Assembly (NCBI RefSeq): GCF_000317105.1
Contig: NC_019693.1
Location: forward strand, 4,465,227 to 4,529,226
Reading direction: 5' to 3'
From: Oscillatoria acuminata PCC 6304
GTDB lineage: Bacteria; Cyanobacteriota; Cyanobacteriia; Cyanobacteriales; Laspinemataceae
DNA length: 64,000 nucleotides
Of the stretch, positions 63,364-64,000 are shown one piece after another. Under the pieces are notes generated by a model. That model did not search any database. It worked only from the letters and a program-made list of their open reading frames with translations, and was not told the origin of the DNA. The position numbers and the translations under genes are program-made. Each line of letters starts with the position of its first letter. Position 1 is the stretch's first letter.

Positions 63364-63489
63364 GGCAGTGGCACAGTTGAGAGGACGTTCGGGGCGATCG
63401 CAGTAAGTTAGGTCAAGGCGATCGCTTCTTCTATTATTATGATGTGGCGTGGGGCGCTGCACAGTCCTTTCTTAATAGCAGCTTAATTT

Positions 63490-63590
63490 TAGATTGGTCC
63501 TTGGTCATTAGTCATTGGACGAGTGACAAAGGACAAAGGACAAATGACCAAGGACCAAGGACAAATGACAAATAACAAATGACATCAGAA
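63490..63590. repeat. Short tandem repeats (GGACAAATGACAA type)
   Basis: Heptamer-like units such as GGACAAA, TGACCAA and TGACAAA are repeated about ten times in a row, with a reverse-sense start (GGTCCTTGGTCATTAGTCAT). Such STRR arrays are common between cyanobacterial genes. They fill part of the 63364-63779 spacer, which has no other gene. Confidence 0.8.
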
Positions 63591-63747
63591 ATCCCGTGTG
63601 GGTGATGCATCTTTCAGATAAGATGGGAAAACGGCATTGAGCCAGTCATCGGGCAGTAGGAGTTTTAGAAACGACTAAGGGCCAGACCGACCAAACCGGG
63701 CAGGGACAATCGCACGTTAGAACGGCCCCACCCAAGCCCAAATTTGT

Positions 63748-63753
63748 TATGAT
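63748..63753 (+). promoter_or_regulatory. acpP -10 box candidate
   Basis: TATGAT lies 26 bp before the start codon, with AGAGGA as the ribosome binding site between. No good -35 is present at 17 bp. Confidence 0.4.
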
Positions 63754-63779
63754 TTGCTGCATTCAAAGAGGATATCCCC

Positions 63780-64000
63780 ATGAGTCAAGAAGATATTTTT
63801 TCCCAAGTCAAGAAAATCGTCACCGATCAACTGGAAGTTGAAGGGGATAAAGTCACCCCTTCCGCCAGCTTTGCCGAAGATCTCGGCGCTGATTCCCTGG
63901 ATACAGTGGAACTGGTGATGGCATTAGAAGAAGCGTTTGATATTGAAATTCCTGACGAAGCAGCAGAAAAAATCACCACCGTCCAAGAGGCAGTGAACTA
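63780..64000 (+). CDS. acpP: Acyl carrier protein (3' truncated by window)
   Basis: The first 73 residues of an acyl carrier protein. Ser39 in [12 protein letters not shown] carries the 4'-phosphopantetheine arm that holds growing fatty acyl chains in type II fatty-acid synthesis. [25 protein letters not shown] and TVQEAV follow the family exactly. AGAGGA lies at ideal distance from the ATG at 63780. Only a few residues are missing at the end. The fabF gene commonly follows in cyanobacteria, but it lies outside the window. Confidence 0.97.
   Translation, partial: MSQEDIFSQVKKIVTDQLEVEGDKVTPSASFAEDLGADSLDTVELVMALEEAFDIEIPDEAAEKITTVQEAVN

Overview
The window comes from a filamentous, oscillatorian-type cyanobacterium. 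It carries psbA (photosystem II D1), psaC (photosystem I), very frequent HIP1 octamers (GCGATCGC), PEP-CTERM, CHAT, Uma2, GUN4-kinase and SWIM proteins, and long intergenic regions full of small palindromes and MITEs. I do not assign a species.

Layout. 1-5.3 kb: the 3' end of an ABC exporter, two paralogous TPR proteins built on a YWAWY repeat, and an aspartate ammonia-lyase/fumarase family enzyme. 5.5-10.2 kb: a small hypothetical protein, a DUF362 protein, a repeat-rich spacer, a short CHAT protease-like protein and a membrane hypothetical. 10.4-16.9 kb: housekeeping and stress genes (ribD, an MscS channel, a peroxiredoxin-glutaredoxin fusion, a TauE/SafE permease), with a 131-bp MITE carrying 10-bp target duplications at 14.9 kb. 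17.9-19.5 kb: a small conserved protein and psbA encoding the Glu130 form of D1. 19.8-23.2 kb: a ribbon-helix-helix protein with candidate operator repeats, then a 2.4-kb stretch with no convincing gene. 23.2-30.1 kb: a 1680-residue hybrid histidine kinase and a receiver-kinase protein. 30.5-33.3 kb: a cysteine desulfurase and a small secreted protein among three copies of a TA-flanked MITE. 33.3-41.2 kb: a 2630-residue two-partner-secretion-type exoprotein with a C-terminal CHAT domain. 41.6-49.2 kb: an S2P-type protease with CBS domains, a Mo-nitro_C family protein, two paralogous SWIM zinc-finger proteins, a pseudogene scrap of a third, and a DUF4114/PEP-CTERM secreted protein. 49.5-57.3 kb: a defence/mobile-like segment with a Uma2 nuclease, an NB-ARC/TPR STAND protein with near-identical 120-bp repeats, remains of one toxin-antitoxin (TA) pair, a zeta-type kinase pair, and a RelN/RelE pair cut from its likely promoter by an IS66 element with a perfect 8-bp target duplication. 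57.9-64 kb: a Ser/Thr kinase-GUN4 fusion, glmS, psaC, an HdrB-like CCG-domain protein and the start of acpP.

How the parts fit. The core genes (glmS, psaC, acpP, ribD, psbA, cysteine desulfurase) are separate transcription units, several with clear hairpin terminators. The accessory genes centre on signalling and conditional cell damage: two CHAT proteins, a STAND ATPase, a nuclease, three TA-type loci and multidomain kinases. The spacers record repeated small-element activity, including at least four kinds of MITE or inverted-repeat element, a dispersed GTAGGGGCG-type palindrome family and a GAAACCCGGTTTC palindrome family.
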